Positions 34,601 through 49,300 are shown, counted from the first letter of the stretch. The stretch is DNA of 64,000 nucleotides from Merluccius polli (GCA_030340625.1 JAOPHQ010002897.1:1-64000); one strand, 5' to 3'. The notes: a model not told the origin generated them from the letters alone. Program-made: numbers and translations.

Positions 34601-36963
34601 ACATAAATATCTGCCCCCACAGCTAGCGTTATAATTAAATTAGAGGTTTTCCAGAACTTAGGTTCCATTCGACTAGAATGAAAACTGTTCCCAGAGAACG
34701 GTCGAACTTGGTGGACATGTGTTATGATCATATGGTCTCATTTTGTGCCGGAATTGTCCTTTAAACCAGCCATCAACCACACACACTCCACACTGTCCCT
34801 TTCAGTCAACACACTGGCGGGTGGCATTTACCTATCGCGGAGATAGCAGCCTGCGCTGTGTTGGGGCTCACGTCAGTGCAGTATCCCTTTAGCTCGTCCA
34901 GCACCAAGCCCACGTTGTCATCGTTAACCAGCTCCACCAGTACCTACATGCAATGGAAATATCCAGCACAATTGCTATCTACAATCCAACACTTGTTTTC
35001 TTTTTGCTCTATTAAGGCCTGAGCCATTTATATATCTATTTACTTAAAGGATAACTTCATGATTTTTTAACCTGGACCCCCATAATTTTGGGTCTCAGTG
35101 ACTAATGCAGACAACAATTTATGAAATTGGTCCAGTACTGAGTGGTAGGGCTTCAGCCATCAGCCGCGAAACAGGCAGCAATGTAAAACAATGGAGCAAA
35201 GGCGCCCCATCACAATGTACATCTTCTAAAAGGGCTTGTTTTACCACTGACAGGCTCAGATTGTTATAATAAGTGTCACATTATGGAAATAAAACCTTTG
35301 TCTTTACCTTTCGCTTGATCCAGTCTGTTTGTTATTGTGTCTAACCAAGTCTCGCTCAAGGAGAAGTCTCACTCTGAAATCTCGAGAGTCGCCAGAGTTG
35401 AGTTGTTGCAGGAAGAGAACAGTGGAAATGTGAGTGAGAGTTGGAGAGAGGAAGCAAGAGTTTGTTGCATTGGACTACAGAAAGCATAGCTTAGTGTTTT
35501 CTAAAGGATTGAAAAAATAGCAATGGTTCGTGTTTGCACATTTCCACCATGCAAGACTTGGTTAGACACAATAACAAACAGACCGGATCAAGCAAAGGTA
35601 AAGACACAAGGTTTTATTTCTCTGTAGAGATCCTTTCCATAATGCTGTGGTACACTTATAATAACAATTTGAGCCAGTAGCAAAATAAGCACTTTTAGAG
35701 GATGTTGTCCACATTAGTCACTGAGACCCAAAATAATGTGAAAATAGGGTCCAGGTTGAAAAAGCCTGAAGTTATCCTTTAATGGTCATGCTTGCATTGA
35801 CACCAAGATTAAGTATTTACGTCAAACAGCATCTTGCCTGCAGTTGTTTTTGTTAAGGTTGATGTTGAGGATTCTAAGTATCAATAACTGTGGCAAGAAA
35901 AACACACAGGGAACTGGGATATAGAACAGACGATCCAGCATGCTTAGGAGTGTCAGGTGTAGAAATCCAATGTAAATGTCAGTTTTCCTTCTGGTTGTTT
36001 TTTTGTATGCATCGTAGTAAGCAAGGATTCCAGTGACACGCCATTGTGGCTTTTTAAAAGCAGGACAAGACCTTTAACTTTGAACTGTGTTCATTGAGAA
36101 GTGTGGGTTGTATGGTGACAGCAGAGATGGAAAAGAGCATTGATGTAATAAAAGAGACCCTCAGCATCATAAAGAGCTTATAGAGTCAATATTGAGCCTT
36201 GCAGGCAAGCAGATTATTACTCCCTTTCAAGGCCAACACACCATTATTATCCATGACAACAAACAGAAAGTGACCCTGTGCTCTAGTGGGGGAAACAGTG
36301 AGTTTAAGAGGTCAGGTTACCAGATATTAGGTTATTTTGGTGGTCCTGAACTGACATCTTTTTTTAAAGCTGGAATGACAAGGAGAAAGATTGAGGCACG
36401 GTTCACCTGCATCTTCCTTTGTTTTATGTAGGCTGGCTCAGCATATCCACAGAAAAAGCGTTTGTAGTGCGCCCCCATCAGGCCAGGCAGAGAACGCAGC
36501 AGCAGCTGAAACAAAGAGGAGGCAGGACTTTTTTATCTTTCATTCACACAATTTTTTTTTTACAATGCATAGTAATATATTACAATCAAACTGCCGTAGA
36601 AAAATTGATCTTAATATCAAATCATATACAAATTATATAACCATGTTTACTATGCTACTAGTTAATTTAGAAGGTCTTTGTATACATTCTCCTAGCACCT
36701 AGAGATAACTCCCTTCCTCTCTTTAATTAAAAGGTTTAACGTTAGTTAGAATTTGCATTGCCACTGTAGCCACAAAGTGATACTGAGCCATGCCAATGTC
36801 CTGACTTTATTGTGTTGAGCCATGGCCAATCCTTAACTCTCCATGATGGGCACACCCCTCACCTTTATTTCCTTTGTTATTACTGCCCACAATGTCAACT
36901 TTCACTATAAGAACCAACTACACCCATTGTCACTTACGTCACATGTGTGTGTGTGTGTGTATG

Positions 36964-37006
<43 letters not shown>

Positions 37007-40000
37007 GTAGGCTGTAGGGCAACTTAGACAAGAAATCCCCATTATAATGGAGAGATTTTTCTAAATCATATATAATATATATCAACATTTCTAATAGGGA
37101 TGTCCGATATTGGCTTTTTTACCGATAACCGATAACCGATATTGTTCAACTCTTAATTTCCGATACCGATATCAACCGATACCGATACCGATATATGCGG
37201 CCACGTGAAAAAAAAAAAAAAAAAAAAAAGGAGCGTGAACGGTGATTGTGAAATTGTTCTGCTTTACTGTTTACATTTATGTGAAACCTGAGAGTTTAAG
37301 TTTTGAAGAACACAGCCTGCTAAAGTAATAGTTCACAGTATGGTAATGTGTAAGTTATTTATTTCTATTGTGCATGCTTAACACAGGGACAGATCAGGGA
37401 CAGGTCTTCCAGCAAAAGGGCAGAATAAACCCCTTAAGACCTGAAGAGACAAAGGTAGTCCACCCTTTGTTCTCAAAGAAAGGGAGATGTGGTATTATGG
37501 TATAATAGTGTAAGCAGTGCCTTTATTTTGAAGTGATGGGCGAGTTCCGGTCATGCGCACTAGCCGACTGCGGCGGTAGCGAGGTGTAAAAATAAACACA
37601 GACTCCAAATACGTCGTTGTACGAACCAGTTATTGAGAATAACTTGACAACCTCCGCTTTACACTCATTGCAATAGGCTTTATGCCGAGCGGAAGTGTGG
37701 ATTAATAAATAAAAACAAAACAGCGGTAAAAGCTAGCGTGTGTGTCCGGGAGAGGGCTGCTCTCCTCGGACACATTACTCTGAAGCCCCGGTGACGGTCT
37801 GGAAGGATTAATAAATAAAATAATGTGAGCGCGGTACAGCGGACCTGAACCGGTTGTGATGAGACTGTTTCGCAGAATGCGTTAGTATGTTGCGCTGACC
37901 CCTATTTTACTATTCAACGTAGAAACTTTGAAATAACTCCAAACCACCGACATAACTACAGCTACAACTAGCGTCCCACTACACGGCCGCACAGCCCAGG
38001 CTTGTTATTGAGACGGCGCGGCACGTTTGATGATGTCATCAAACCACGTCCTCACTTGAAACATAACAGATGTCTGAAATTATTTCAAAATCGATTTCGG
38101 TATCGGTTAAAAAACCGATACCGATATTTTCCGATATTGATTTTTTATGCCAATATCGGCCGATAATATCGGTCGGCCGATAATATCGGACATCTCTAAT
38201 TTCTAACTGTGGTTCATTACAATACATCCTAATTGAATTTCAAATCTACAAAACTCAATTAAATTCACACATAATTGAATAATATATAAATTGTGTGTCA
38301 ACACTAATCCTCATATCAATATGAATGCCAAGTGTTGAGCGATCAGCTTGTTTACCTGTATGTGACAGAGGGCCGTGAACTTCATCTCCTGGGATGCACT
38401 GCCACAGGCGGCCAGCAGGGGTCCTTGTGTGCGCTCAAGTGCGGCCATGCTGACGGCAGGCAGGCCCGGGGAGCAGAGGCTGAGGAAGAGGCCAAGCGTG
38501 GCGGCCATGACGGGCACGTGGGGGCTGAGCAGGGAGGGGTCCAGTAGGGAGAGGATGTCAAAGAGCTCCTCCTCTGTCTGGGGCCGGTAGCGCTGCAGCA
38601 CGCGGAGCACCTCACACTGACCCCACACGTCACACTCTTTCAACCTGGAGGGAACAGCTCACATAGTTCAGTTCAGTGCTAGAACAGCCTTTAGGCTAAT
38701 GTTGTGTTGGCCGAGAAGATCTGATAACCCAGTGTCTTCCGAGTCCTATCCTGTGGTTCACCTGATATGCACGTGATATGCACGTGGGGTCACAGCAGGA
38801 GATTGCTGACTTTTCAAGCTGTAGATATTTGATATATTGTTGATATTAAAAAGAATAAGGTTTTAAGGGCTCATAAAAGGTCCATACAAACAAATGATCT
38901 AATGATTCGTAGCCACGAGATAACTACTACTAATCACTGAGTGTTGTCACTGGGAAATTAATATCACAGGCAGATGTTGATAGGTTGAAACGATGTGTGG
39001 GGAAGCACATGCACAACAATGTATGAAGTGAAAATGTTCTGACCTAATAGCGGGGTCACGGGCCAAAAAAGGCTGGGAACCAGTAGGGGAGAGTGGGGTA
39101 AGACAGTGGGTAAGTTGACCCACCCCGTTTCTAGGCAACTGTGCACATTTGTTTTCATATGACCATCAATTTAGCTAACACCCATAATTTCTATTTGGCT
39201 GTGATGGAGAGAAGCACATGGGATAAGTGGTATTTTTGGTATATTTACACAAAAAACTTTTTTTTGTTTGTCAAAGTACATTTCCTGCATGTCAGGTATA
39301 ATTACTTATGTCAAAGCAAATGTATCCAGGCCTAAAATATGTATTATACATGTTGGTGATTGGTGGTTGAGGTGAGGATTAGTGACTTAGAGGCCCGGTA
39401 CCGCACCACACCGTCTCCGGTAGTCTGTGCGGGCCGGCCGGAGGTAGCCCTAGTTAGCCGTCCCCCGGTAGACCCCGAGCAGCCGGGAAGCCACGGAGAG
39501 TGGGTGACTGTCCGGGGGAAGCGTAGCGGCAAACTACTGAAGCCCACGGCTCACCACCAGCCCATTCACGTTTCTAATACGTTTTCCCCACTCAGCGACG
39601 CACCCGCTGAGGAGCAGACTCTGGTTATTGGCTCTTCTATAGTCAGAAACGTGAAGTTAGCGAAGCCAGCGGCCATAGTCAAATGTATCCCTGGGGCCAG
39701 AGCGGGCGACGTTGAATCCTATTTAAAACTGCTGACTAAAGACAAACGTAAATATCATAAGATTGTTATTCACGTCGGCGGTAATGACTCCTGATTACGC
39801 CAATCGGAGGTCACTCAAATTAATGTGGAGTCGGTGTGTAGATACGCCAAAACAATGTCGGACACCGTAGTTTTCTCTGGACCCCTGCCCAATGTGACCA
39901 GTGACGTCATGTATAGCCGCATGGCGTCCTTCCACCGCTGGCTGTCCAGGTGGTGTCCAGCAAACCATGTGGGCTTCATTGATAATTGGCAGCCTTTTTG

Positions 40001-43000
40001 GGGAAACCCTGGTTTGATTGGGAGAGACGGCATCCATCCCACGTTGGATGGAGCGGCTCTCTTATCCAGGAATATGATGCAGTTTATTTCTAAAACCTGA
40101 CAGTCCAGAGTTGGGACCAGGAAGCAGAGTTGCTGTTTAACACACTTCTCTGCGCTTCCTCTAGTACAGTCCCCCACCCACCACCCCATAGAGACTGTGT
40201 CTGTCCCCCGACCACCTACATTATTTAAAGAAATAAAAACAAGAGGAGCTAACCATGAAAACCTAATAAAAATTAAAACCAACTCCTCAGTAGCACAAAA
40301 TAAAAGAATGAAATGTGGACTGTTAAATATCAGGTCTCTGTCATCCAAAGCTGTTTTAGTGAATGAATTAATATCAGATTATGATATTGATTTGCTTTGT
40401 CTTACTGAGACCTGGTTGTCCCATGAGGATTATGTTAGCCTAAATGAATCCACCCCCCCCAGTCATATTAATACTCACATTCCCCGAGGCACAGGCCGAG
40501 GAGGTGGAGTAGCAGCTATATATGATTCAAGGGTTTTAATGGACCCTAAACCAAAACTAAATTATAATTCATTTGAAAGCATTGTTCTTAGTCTTTCTCA
40601 CCCAAACTGGAAAACACTGCAGCCAGTCCTATTTGTTATAGTGTACCGCGCTCCTGGACCGTACTCTGATTTTATATCTGAATTCTCAGAGTTTCTATCA
40701 AGTTTAGTTCTTAAATCAGATAAAGTAATTATTGTAGGTGATTTTAATGTCCATGTGGATGTTACAAATGACAGCCTTAGTAACGCATTTACCTCATTAA
40801 TAGACTCAATTGGCTTCTGTCAGAGTGTAAATAAACCAACCCATTGTTTTAATCACACTCTTGACCTTGTTCTATCATATGGCATGGATATTGAACATTT
40901 AATAGTTTTTCCACATAATCCTCTCCTATCTGACCATTATTTAATAACTTTTGAATTTCTATTATTTGACTATAAGCCATTAAGCAAAACTTCCTACAGC
41001 AGATGTCTATCTGACAGTGCTGTAGCTAAGTTTAAGGAGGAGATTGCATCAGTGTTTAATTCAATGCCATATCTGAATATAACAGAGTCCTATATTAACT
41101 TTAGTCACTCCCAAATTGATAATCTTGTTAATAGTGCTGCAGGCTCTCTACAATCAACATTAGATTCTATCGCTCCTAGAAAACAGAAAATAATAAAACA
41201 TAGGAAACTAGCACCGTGGTACAACCAACAAACTCGTCAATTAAAACAAGAAACAAGGAAATCAGAAAGGAAATGGCGCGCTTCCAATTTATTAGAAAAT
41301 CGCTTAATATGGCAAAATAATCTTTAAAAAAAAATTATAGAAAGGCCCTCCGTAATGCCAGAGGAGCCTTCTACTCAGCACTAATAGAAGAAAATAAGAA
41401 CAACCCTAGGTTCCTCTTCAGCACTGTAGCCAGGCTGACAGAGAGTCACAGCTCTATTGAGCCATGTATCCCCATCAACTTAAGTAGCAATGACTTCATG
41501 AACTTCTTTTATAATAAAATGACTACTATTAGAGAGAAAATTAGTCACCAAATGCCCTCAATAGGTATCGCAGGCTCTCCAACATCAGACACTTTGACTG
41601 GTGCAACCTTAGATGTGTATTTGGAGTGTTTCTCTGCTGTCAGTCTTCATCAGTTAACTTCTATAATTTCTTCATCGAAGTCATCAACCTGTCTGTTAGA
41701 CCCCATCCCAACTAGGCTGCTTAAAGAAATTGTACCCTTAATTGGCACTTCTTTACTGGAAATGATTAATCTTTCTTTATTATCAGGATATGTACCACAG
41801 TCCTTTAAAGTAGCTGTAATTAAACCCCTTCTTAAAAAGCCCACTCTTGACCCAGGGGTTTTAGCCAACTATAGACCGATTTCTAATCTCCCCTTTCTGT
41901 CTAAGATTCTGGAGAAAGTAGTCGCCAAACAATTGTGTGACTTTCTACATAACAATAGTTTATTTGAGGTTTTCCAGTCAGGATTTAGAGTTCATCATAG
42001 CACAGAGACAGCTCTGGTTAAAGTTAATAATGACCTTTTGATTGCTTCTGACAATGGACTTGTCTCTGTACTTGTATTATTGGATCTTAGTGCTGCCTTT
42101 GACACCATTGATCATAATATTCTTTTACAGAGACTCGAGCATCAAATTGGCATTAAAGGAACCGCACTAAGCTGGTTTAGGTCCTATCTATCAGATCGTT
42201 CACAGTTTGTACATGTGAATGATGAATCTTCAATAAATACTACAGTTAGTCATGGAGTTCCACAAGGTTCTGTACTTGGACCAATACTATTTACTTTATA
42301 TATGCTCCCTTTAGGCGATATTATTAGAAATCACTCCATTAACTTTCATTGTTATGCAGATGATACGCAGTTATATCTATCGATCAAACCCGATGAAATT
42401 AATCAATTATCTAAATTACAAACATGTCTTAAAGACATAAAATCCTGGATGAGCTGCAATTTTCTGATGTTAAACTCTAAATTCTTGTACTTGGCCCCAA
42501 AAACCTTAGAGACTCAATGTCTACAGATATAGCTACTCTAGATGACATTACATTGGCCTCTAGCACCACTGTCAGGAATCTTGGAGTTATCTTTGATCAG
42601 GATCTGTCATTTAATTCCCACATAAAGCAGACCTCTAGGACTGCCTTTTTTCATTTACGTAATATTACAAAAATCAGACGCATCCTATCAAAGACAGATG
42701 CAGAAAAACTAATCCATGCATTTGTTACCTCAAGGCTGGATTACTGCAACTCTTTATTATCAGGTTGTCCTAATAAGTCCATTAAGACGCTCCAATTAAT
42801 TCAAAACGCTGCAGCACGAGTACTGACAGGAACTAGGAAAAGAGATCACATCTCTCCTGTACTAGCTTCTCTGCTTCTCCTCCTCCTCACCTATAAAGCT
42901 CTTCATGGGCAGGCCCCTTCATATCTCAAAGAGCTCATAGTACCCTACTACCCCACTAGAACACTGCGTTCTCTGAATGCAGGGCTACTGGTGGTTCCTA

Positions 43001-43235
43001 TAGTTTCTAAAAGTAGAACAGGAGCCAGAGCCTTCAGTTACCAAGCTCCTCTTCAGTGGAACCAGCTTCCAGTTGTGGTTCGGGAGGCAGACACCCTCTC
43101 CACATTTAAGAGTAGGCTTAAGACGTTCCTCTTTGATAAAGCTTATAGTTAGGGCTGGATCAGGTGAGTCCTGAACCATCCCTTAGTTATGCTGCTATAG
43201 GCCTAGACTATCGGGGGATTTCCCATGGTGCACTG

Positions 43236-43302
<67 letters not shown>

Positions 43303-46300
43303 ACACATTCATGTCCCATTAATGCATGTTACTAAAACACTTCTTCCCCGGAGTTCTTGTGTTTTCTCGTCTCGCCAGGGCCGGATCAGTAACCTCAGGG
43401 GCCCCTGGGCACCGTCAGTCCAGAGCCAGTGGTTCAACTTACCCTACCATAAGGCACTGAAGTTAAGTTAAGTCTCTGAAGAATAAAATGGTATTTCATC
43501 GTAGTACACAACTGGTTTTGTGTGTTAATGTGTTAAACATTGCAGAAAAGCTATCATGCCAAGAACCTACAAGAGAAGAACCAACTGGGGCTTAACACCC
43601 CAGTATACACACCCAGTATGTGTATACACAGCACACACATATACCCACATTCACAGACATTACTGCCCCTCCCATGCACAGACAGACACACACATGCATG
43701 AACACACGCAAGCACGTACGTTATGCTGACATTTTTGCGGACCTCTCCAAGGTATTTGACACTGTTGATCATTCCCTGCTTTTACATATTTTAAGTAATG
43801 TTGGTTTAAGTTATAGTGCTTGTGCATCAGTGGCGTAACTATCGGTAAGCAGGTACTCCAGTCGCTTACGGGCCCCAGCCAATCAGGGGGCCCGTCAGCT
43901 TTCAGTGAGGACCGCCCACAACTATGAATCGAGAATGCCCGTGCGCGTCACCTGGACATCAAGGATTTAATTGACAACTTTGCGGAGAAAAGCCCGCTCA
44001 ACAAAAAGATCCGCTAGCACCCGCCCCCGCTCAACAAAATTTTTCGCTAGCACCCCCCCCCCCCCCCCCCGCTCAACAAAACAGCCTAGGGGCCCCTGGT
44101 CTTCTTAATTCGGCCCTGTATAGGAGGGCCCGTCTTGATCATCCTGCTTACGGGCCCGTCGTTGGCTTGTTACGCCACTGTTGTGCATGGTTCCTGAACT
44201 ATCTATCTGATCGGCAGCAGTCAGTGAACTTGGAAAATATACATTCAGAGTTTATATTTTCATCTTTAACTCAATGCCATGCACATGTATATGCAGATGA
44301 TACAATATATTTTATATAGACAATCTTGTCAACAAATTACGCCAAAAAAGTAGGAAAAGGATTGTTGAAGCTGTTCTTCTCTCTGTCATTGACTACAAGG
44401 GCGCGGGAAGGGGGGTGCTGAGGGTGCTGCAGCACCCCCTGTTGGCAGGCGCAGTTAAGAGGAAATTTGGTTATTCTGCAAGAAGAATAAGGTGTTTTGA
44501 AGATAATTCCGTTCCCTGTGAAGGCAATGCCTGTAAGTATGATTGTTTTCATTGCATATGTTTTGTGTAACATTACGACATGCAATAGGAATTTCGTTCT
44601 CGAGCCTATATACTTCTTCGTCGTGGTGACAGATAGAATTGCAATTTTCTGCCCGATCAGTAGGGGTCGCTACGCAAGACTGACTGGCCTAGTCCCATGA
44701 GTGGTTGGTAAACTCGTTGGTAGCGTCCGAGAGCTGTTGTTGTAGCTACAGTAAATAATATCGAAGCACAGGCTAACACAGTATGCCCAGAGAGTATAGA
44801 CTCTATGATCTTTGGTATGACCATGATAAAATTGCTTGACAATGAAATTAATGACATTAAAACGTGACATACTTGAATATTATACTTGAATAATATTCTT
44901 GAGAGAAGACTGTACCATGAACTTAAATCGTTTTCGGATCTGCAGTGATCATTTTATATCAGGTAATGGCAGTGTGTAAGGCTATGAATCAATGTTAATG
45001 TATTGTAAATTGCATAACAAATAAACAAAATTATCGTTATACAGCGGTGTTGGTTTATTTGAAAGGTGAAATCTAGAGTAGGGTTAATGTTGCCTCTGCT
45101 AGGTTCGCGGACAATAACGTGTACTGCATCTACCCTGAAGAGAATGGCTAGTTACATAGATGTCCATTTCAAAGACCTGCATATTCTATGTTATCGGAGT
45201 GGTGTCGCATAATTGTAGAACATTGGAATTTGTGGCTGCAAAGGACATTTCTAAAACGTCTCACCCTCAACCGTACACAACGCTAAAATTACGTATTTAG
45301 CAGTCAAAATCCAAAACATGTATAGGGGGGAGAAATCGTTGGACATTCTTCATTATTTTGTTATTCAGCACCCCTGGTCAAAAAGAGGTTCCCGCGCGCC
45401 TGATTGACTATGGTCATGTAATGTATAGGCATGCCTGCCTCTACTCTTAAGCCCTTGGATGCTGTTTTACCATTCTGCTCTTAGGTTTATTACTGGTGAT
45501 GTTTTTAGCACTCATTGCATCTTGCGTCGAGTCTGGAAGATTTGCCTTTTGTTTTTTTTATGCTCCGACCACCTGGAACTCTTTACAGAGCACCCTAAGA
45601 ATTTATACTTAAGTATCCCTAATCCCCTTTTAATGGATTTGTTTTATATCTTGTATCGTGTATATTTTATTAACTGTACTTATATACTTGTTTTAATTGA
45701 TTGTTTTTCTTTTATCTTGTATCTTTTATTATTATGTTTATATTTATTAATATTATTATATATTTATCTTATTATACCGTATTATTTATCTTTTTATACT
45801 CAACATCATTGTAAATGATGGCAAGCCCTCAATGATTTTGTTTGAGTTTAAATAAAGGTAATATATAATATCTGATTTGATTATATACGCACCCTTTATT
45901 GTTCTTATACTACCTTATTGCCCTTTATGTTCAGTTTTTGCATTTATATGCCTTGTATGTATATATCATTTATTGATAAAAAAATTGTTGAATCTTGAAT
46001 CTTAAGAGGTACATACAAACGAAGGAGGTAAAGGAAGTAAAAACAATACAGTACAGTGGACAGCAGAAGCAAAGAGGGTCTTTACAGAGGAGGTAGAGAA
46101 GGAGCTTGCAGACTACATCAAAAAGCTGCCCAGTTCCATGGCCTCACTCCAAAGAAATGCTGTGAGGTGGCATTAGAATCAGCAGAAAGAAACAATATTC
46201 CTGTCCCCAATAACTGGAAAGAGCAGGGTTTAGAAGGTATGGTGTGCAGGAAATTACATGATTTAGTAGGTCAGCAAAGGCTTACTTATCTTGTGTAGTT

Positions 46301-49300
46301 AAATACAGTATCTTGATAGAATGAATTTGCCTTTATTCTTTTAGGTTGAGATTGGTTCAAGAATCATATGGCAAGCCACCATCTCTCCTGCTGTATGCCT
46401 GAAGTGACATCTTCAGGAAGAGCTACAGCCTTAAATACAACTACAGTCGGGGGGGTTCTTTGACAATCTGACTTAAGTGATGGACAGGTGACAGAATTTA
46501 TATATTTGACTACATCAACTATTAATAACTATATAAAAGTACATTTACAACAGACTGGCACATGTGTTTACCTATCAGCTACATTAACCATGATATCTAT
46601 TCAGGGCTGATACTTTTCAGCCTTTTTTTGTTACATTGAATATTGTTTTTTTATTGTTTTTTTACATTGAATAATGAAGTAGACCAACGCAAGTCTATTT
46701 TGTGGCTTATTTATCAAGCTCATTATTTAAATGTTTAAGTGATACAGTTGGTCTGGCCGAGGATTGCGATTTGAAAGGGCTGTAGTGTGTTGAACATAAT
46801 TTTGCTTTAATTCATATTTCATAATGGGTGCTTTTCATAAAATAAATATATAAATGAATAAATAACTCATGTGGTGCGCAATGTGCGTTGGGTCCGCAAT
46901 GAGCTCCGGGGGTTACAGCATCTTCTTCTTCTTCTTTTGGCGTTATTGGCGTTATTGGTTTGCAAACACATATAGTGCATTACCGCCACCTTCTTCCTGT
47001 GGTCCTCTCCGGAGTTCACTGTTTGAAAAACTTTGCGGGAGCTTTACTCCAGGGTGAAAGGATGCGTAGAACTGCGCACTCTTTTCCGCAAGGGTTTTTT
47101 TCTATAAATCACGACGTTGGCGATGAAAGATGCGTACACACATTTCATCCCTGTTTCCGCAACATTTTCGTGCGCAGAGACCTTTATAAATGAGGCCCCA
47201 GGTCTGGTGAGCAATGTGTTGTTAGTACTGCTACGTCTGAACCCCAGCAAGAGTTGACCATCATGCAGACCCCTCTGCCTCTCCGTTTCCCTAACTCTGT
47301 AGTTCTGTCCTGCCAGTAGATGGAGAAACCAGCCGGAGTAACTGTAGGGACAAGCCAGGTCTCAGTGAATGCAGTGAAAGGTTTTGAAATCACTTTAGCC
47401 TACCTGATCAAATCAATCTGATCTACTTTCACGCACAACCATCTCTAGGGTTTACAGAGAATGGTCCGAAAAAGAGAAAATATCCAGTGAGCGGCAGTTC
47501 TGTGGGCGCAAATGCCTTGTTGATGCTAGAGGTCAGAGGAGAATGGCCAGACTGGTTTGAGCTGATAGAAAGGCAACTGTAACTCAAATAACCACTCGTT
47601 ACAACAGAGGTATGCAGAAGAGCATCTCTGAACGCACAACACGTCGAACCTTGAGGCGGCAGCAGAAGACCACACCGGGTGCCACTCCTGTCAGCTAAGA
47701 ACAGGAAACTGAGGCTACAATTCGCACAGGCTCACCAAAATTGGACAATCGAAGATTGGAAAAACGTTGCCTGGTCTGATGAGTCTCGATTTCTGCTGCG
47801 ACATTCGGATGGTAGGGTCAGAATTTGGCGTCAACAACATGAAAGCATGGATCCATCCTGCCTTGTATCAACGGTTCAGGCTGGTGGTGGTGGTGTAATG
47901 GTGTGGGGGATATTTTCCTGGCACACTTTGGGCTTATTAGTACCAATTGAGCATTGTGTCAAAGCCACAGACTACCTGAGTATTGTTGCTGACCATGTCC
48001 ATCCCTTTATGACCACAGTGTACCCATCTTCTGATGGCTACTTCCAGCAGGATAACGCGCCATGTCATAAAGCGCGAATCATCTCAGACTGGTTTCTTGA
48101 ACATGACAATGAGTTCACTGTACTCAAATGGCCTCCACAGTCACCAGATCTCAATCCAATAGAGCACCTTTGGGATGTGGTGGAACGGGAGATTCGCATC
48201 ATGGATGTGCAGCCGACAAATCTGCAGCAACTGCGTGATGCTATCATGTCAATATGGACCAAACTCTCTGAGGAATGTTTCCAGTACCTTGTTGAATCTG
48301 TGCCACGAAGGATTAAGGCAGTTCTGAAGGCAAAAGGGGGTCCAACCCGGTACTAGCAAGGTGTACCTAATAAAGTGGCCGGTGAGTGTATATCACCCCT
48401 ACATCATATGATATGTCTATTATTTAAGAATAACAAGAGAGGGACAGGACAGTCTTGTTTTAGGTCAATTATCTTCTTGGCAAGCCTATAGGCTACTTAC
48501 CCGTTTCAAGTGATAGGCCATGTTACTTGTTGTCGAGTGGTATGACAGAAGCAGTTGACACAACTTGCATTTGACTTTTTTTGGATCATCTTTCACACGT
48601 TCAAAATTCTGCCACACTTTTGATGTTTTTTTATCCAACATTGTGAGCTATTAGATAGCTAAAAGATTTAAAACTAGCTAGCCCAGCCACGATGCTGCTC
48701 CGATGGTGTCGCAAATTTGGATAATGCAACTTCTACCATGGTGGTGATTTATTTACACACACTAAGGAGATTGACTGAAAGCACATTATTTAAAAAAATG
48801 TATGAAAAAAAAAAGTCTATATATCATGATTTATTGGAAGAAACCAAGCAATTATATGTAAAATCAGGCATTCAGCACCCCCTATAGCCCGAATGGAATG
48901 ATTCTGTGTTTTGCTGACGATTCGACTATAAGATTGGCAGTCAAATCAGGCTCCTTCACCACCTTCAGTCACCCAGTGATGAGCGTACATCCAAAAGTGC
49001 TTGCCGATCATACTGTATTGAGCGACCGTGCAGTATGTACAAAAATAAGAGCAAAAACAACAAAAAGCTTTGAACACAGAGCCATTGTCAGTGTGACTGT
49101 TCAACAGCGCACCGGAAGCGGACGCAGGTATAGATGCATTCTAATTTCAATTGATAGGACACATCCTGAAATAAGGGTAGATGTTTTCATTGTACTTCTG
49201 TCTCATTTTTCCTAGAGGACAACATAAGTAAAAATATACTCTCTCCCTGCGCTAACCTGTACCTTCTCATGCGTGCTTAAAACATGCCCTCCCTCCTAGC

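Larger units (their letters stand above)
32907..34760. mobile_element. TTAA-inserted foldback element (Kolobok- or piggyBac-like)
   Basis: The terminal repeats AGGACAATTCCGGC and its reverse complement are flanked by TTAA at 32903-32906 and 34761-34764. The arms (about 400 bp, 32907-33300 and 34005-34760 excluding the LTR) are inverted copies diverged by several percent. TTAA duplications with AGG starts fit Kolobok best; piggyBac is the alternative. The right arm is interrupted by a solo LTR at 34127-34488. The spacer holds another LTR-like segment. No transposase is seen. Confidence 0.75.
39357..43375 (+). mobile_element. L2-type LINE copy B, with ORF1 and ORF2, near full length
   Basis: The copy holds the C-terminal half of ORF1 (39360-40100), a short spacer and ORF2 (40197-43152), followed by a 3' UTR whose homology to copy A stops at 43375. 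It is inserted in ap4b1 intron 4, antisense to the gene. It is 95% or more identical to copy A by eye over the shared parts, and supplies the uninterrupted reference for both the palindrome site and the 7252 deletion. Confidence 0.9.
43727..46001 (+). mobile_element. LINE relic C (different Jockey/CR1-group family) with two hAT-type insertions
   Basis: A reverse transcriptase palm A motif (FADLSKVFDTVDH, 43731-43770) continues after the first insertion as FLNYLSDRQQSVN and YADDT (44190-44310). C-terminal and 3' UTR sequence (45411-46001) follows a second insertion. It ends with a gaatcttgaatctt tail. Much of ORF2 is deleted. The sequence is clearly not the L2 family of copies A and B. Confidence 0.75.
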
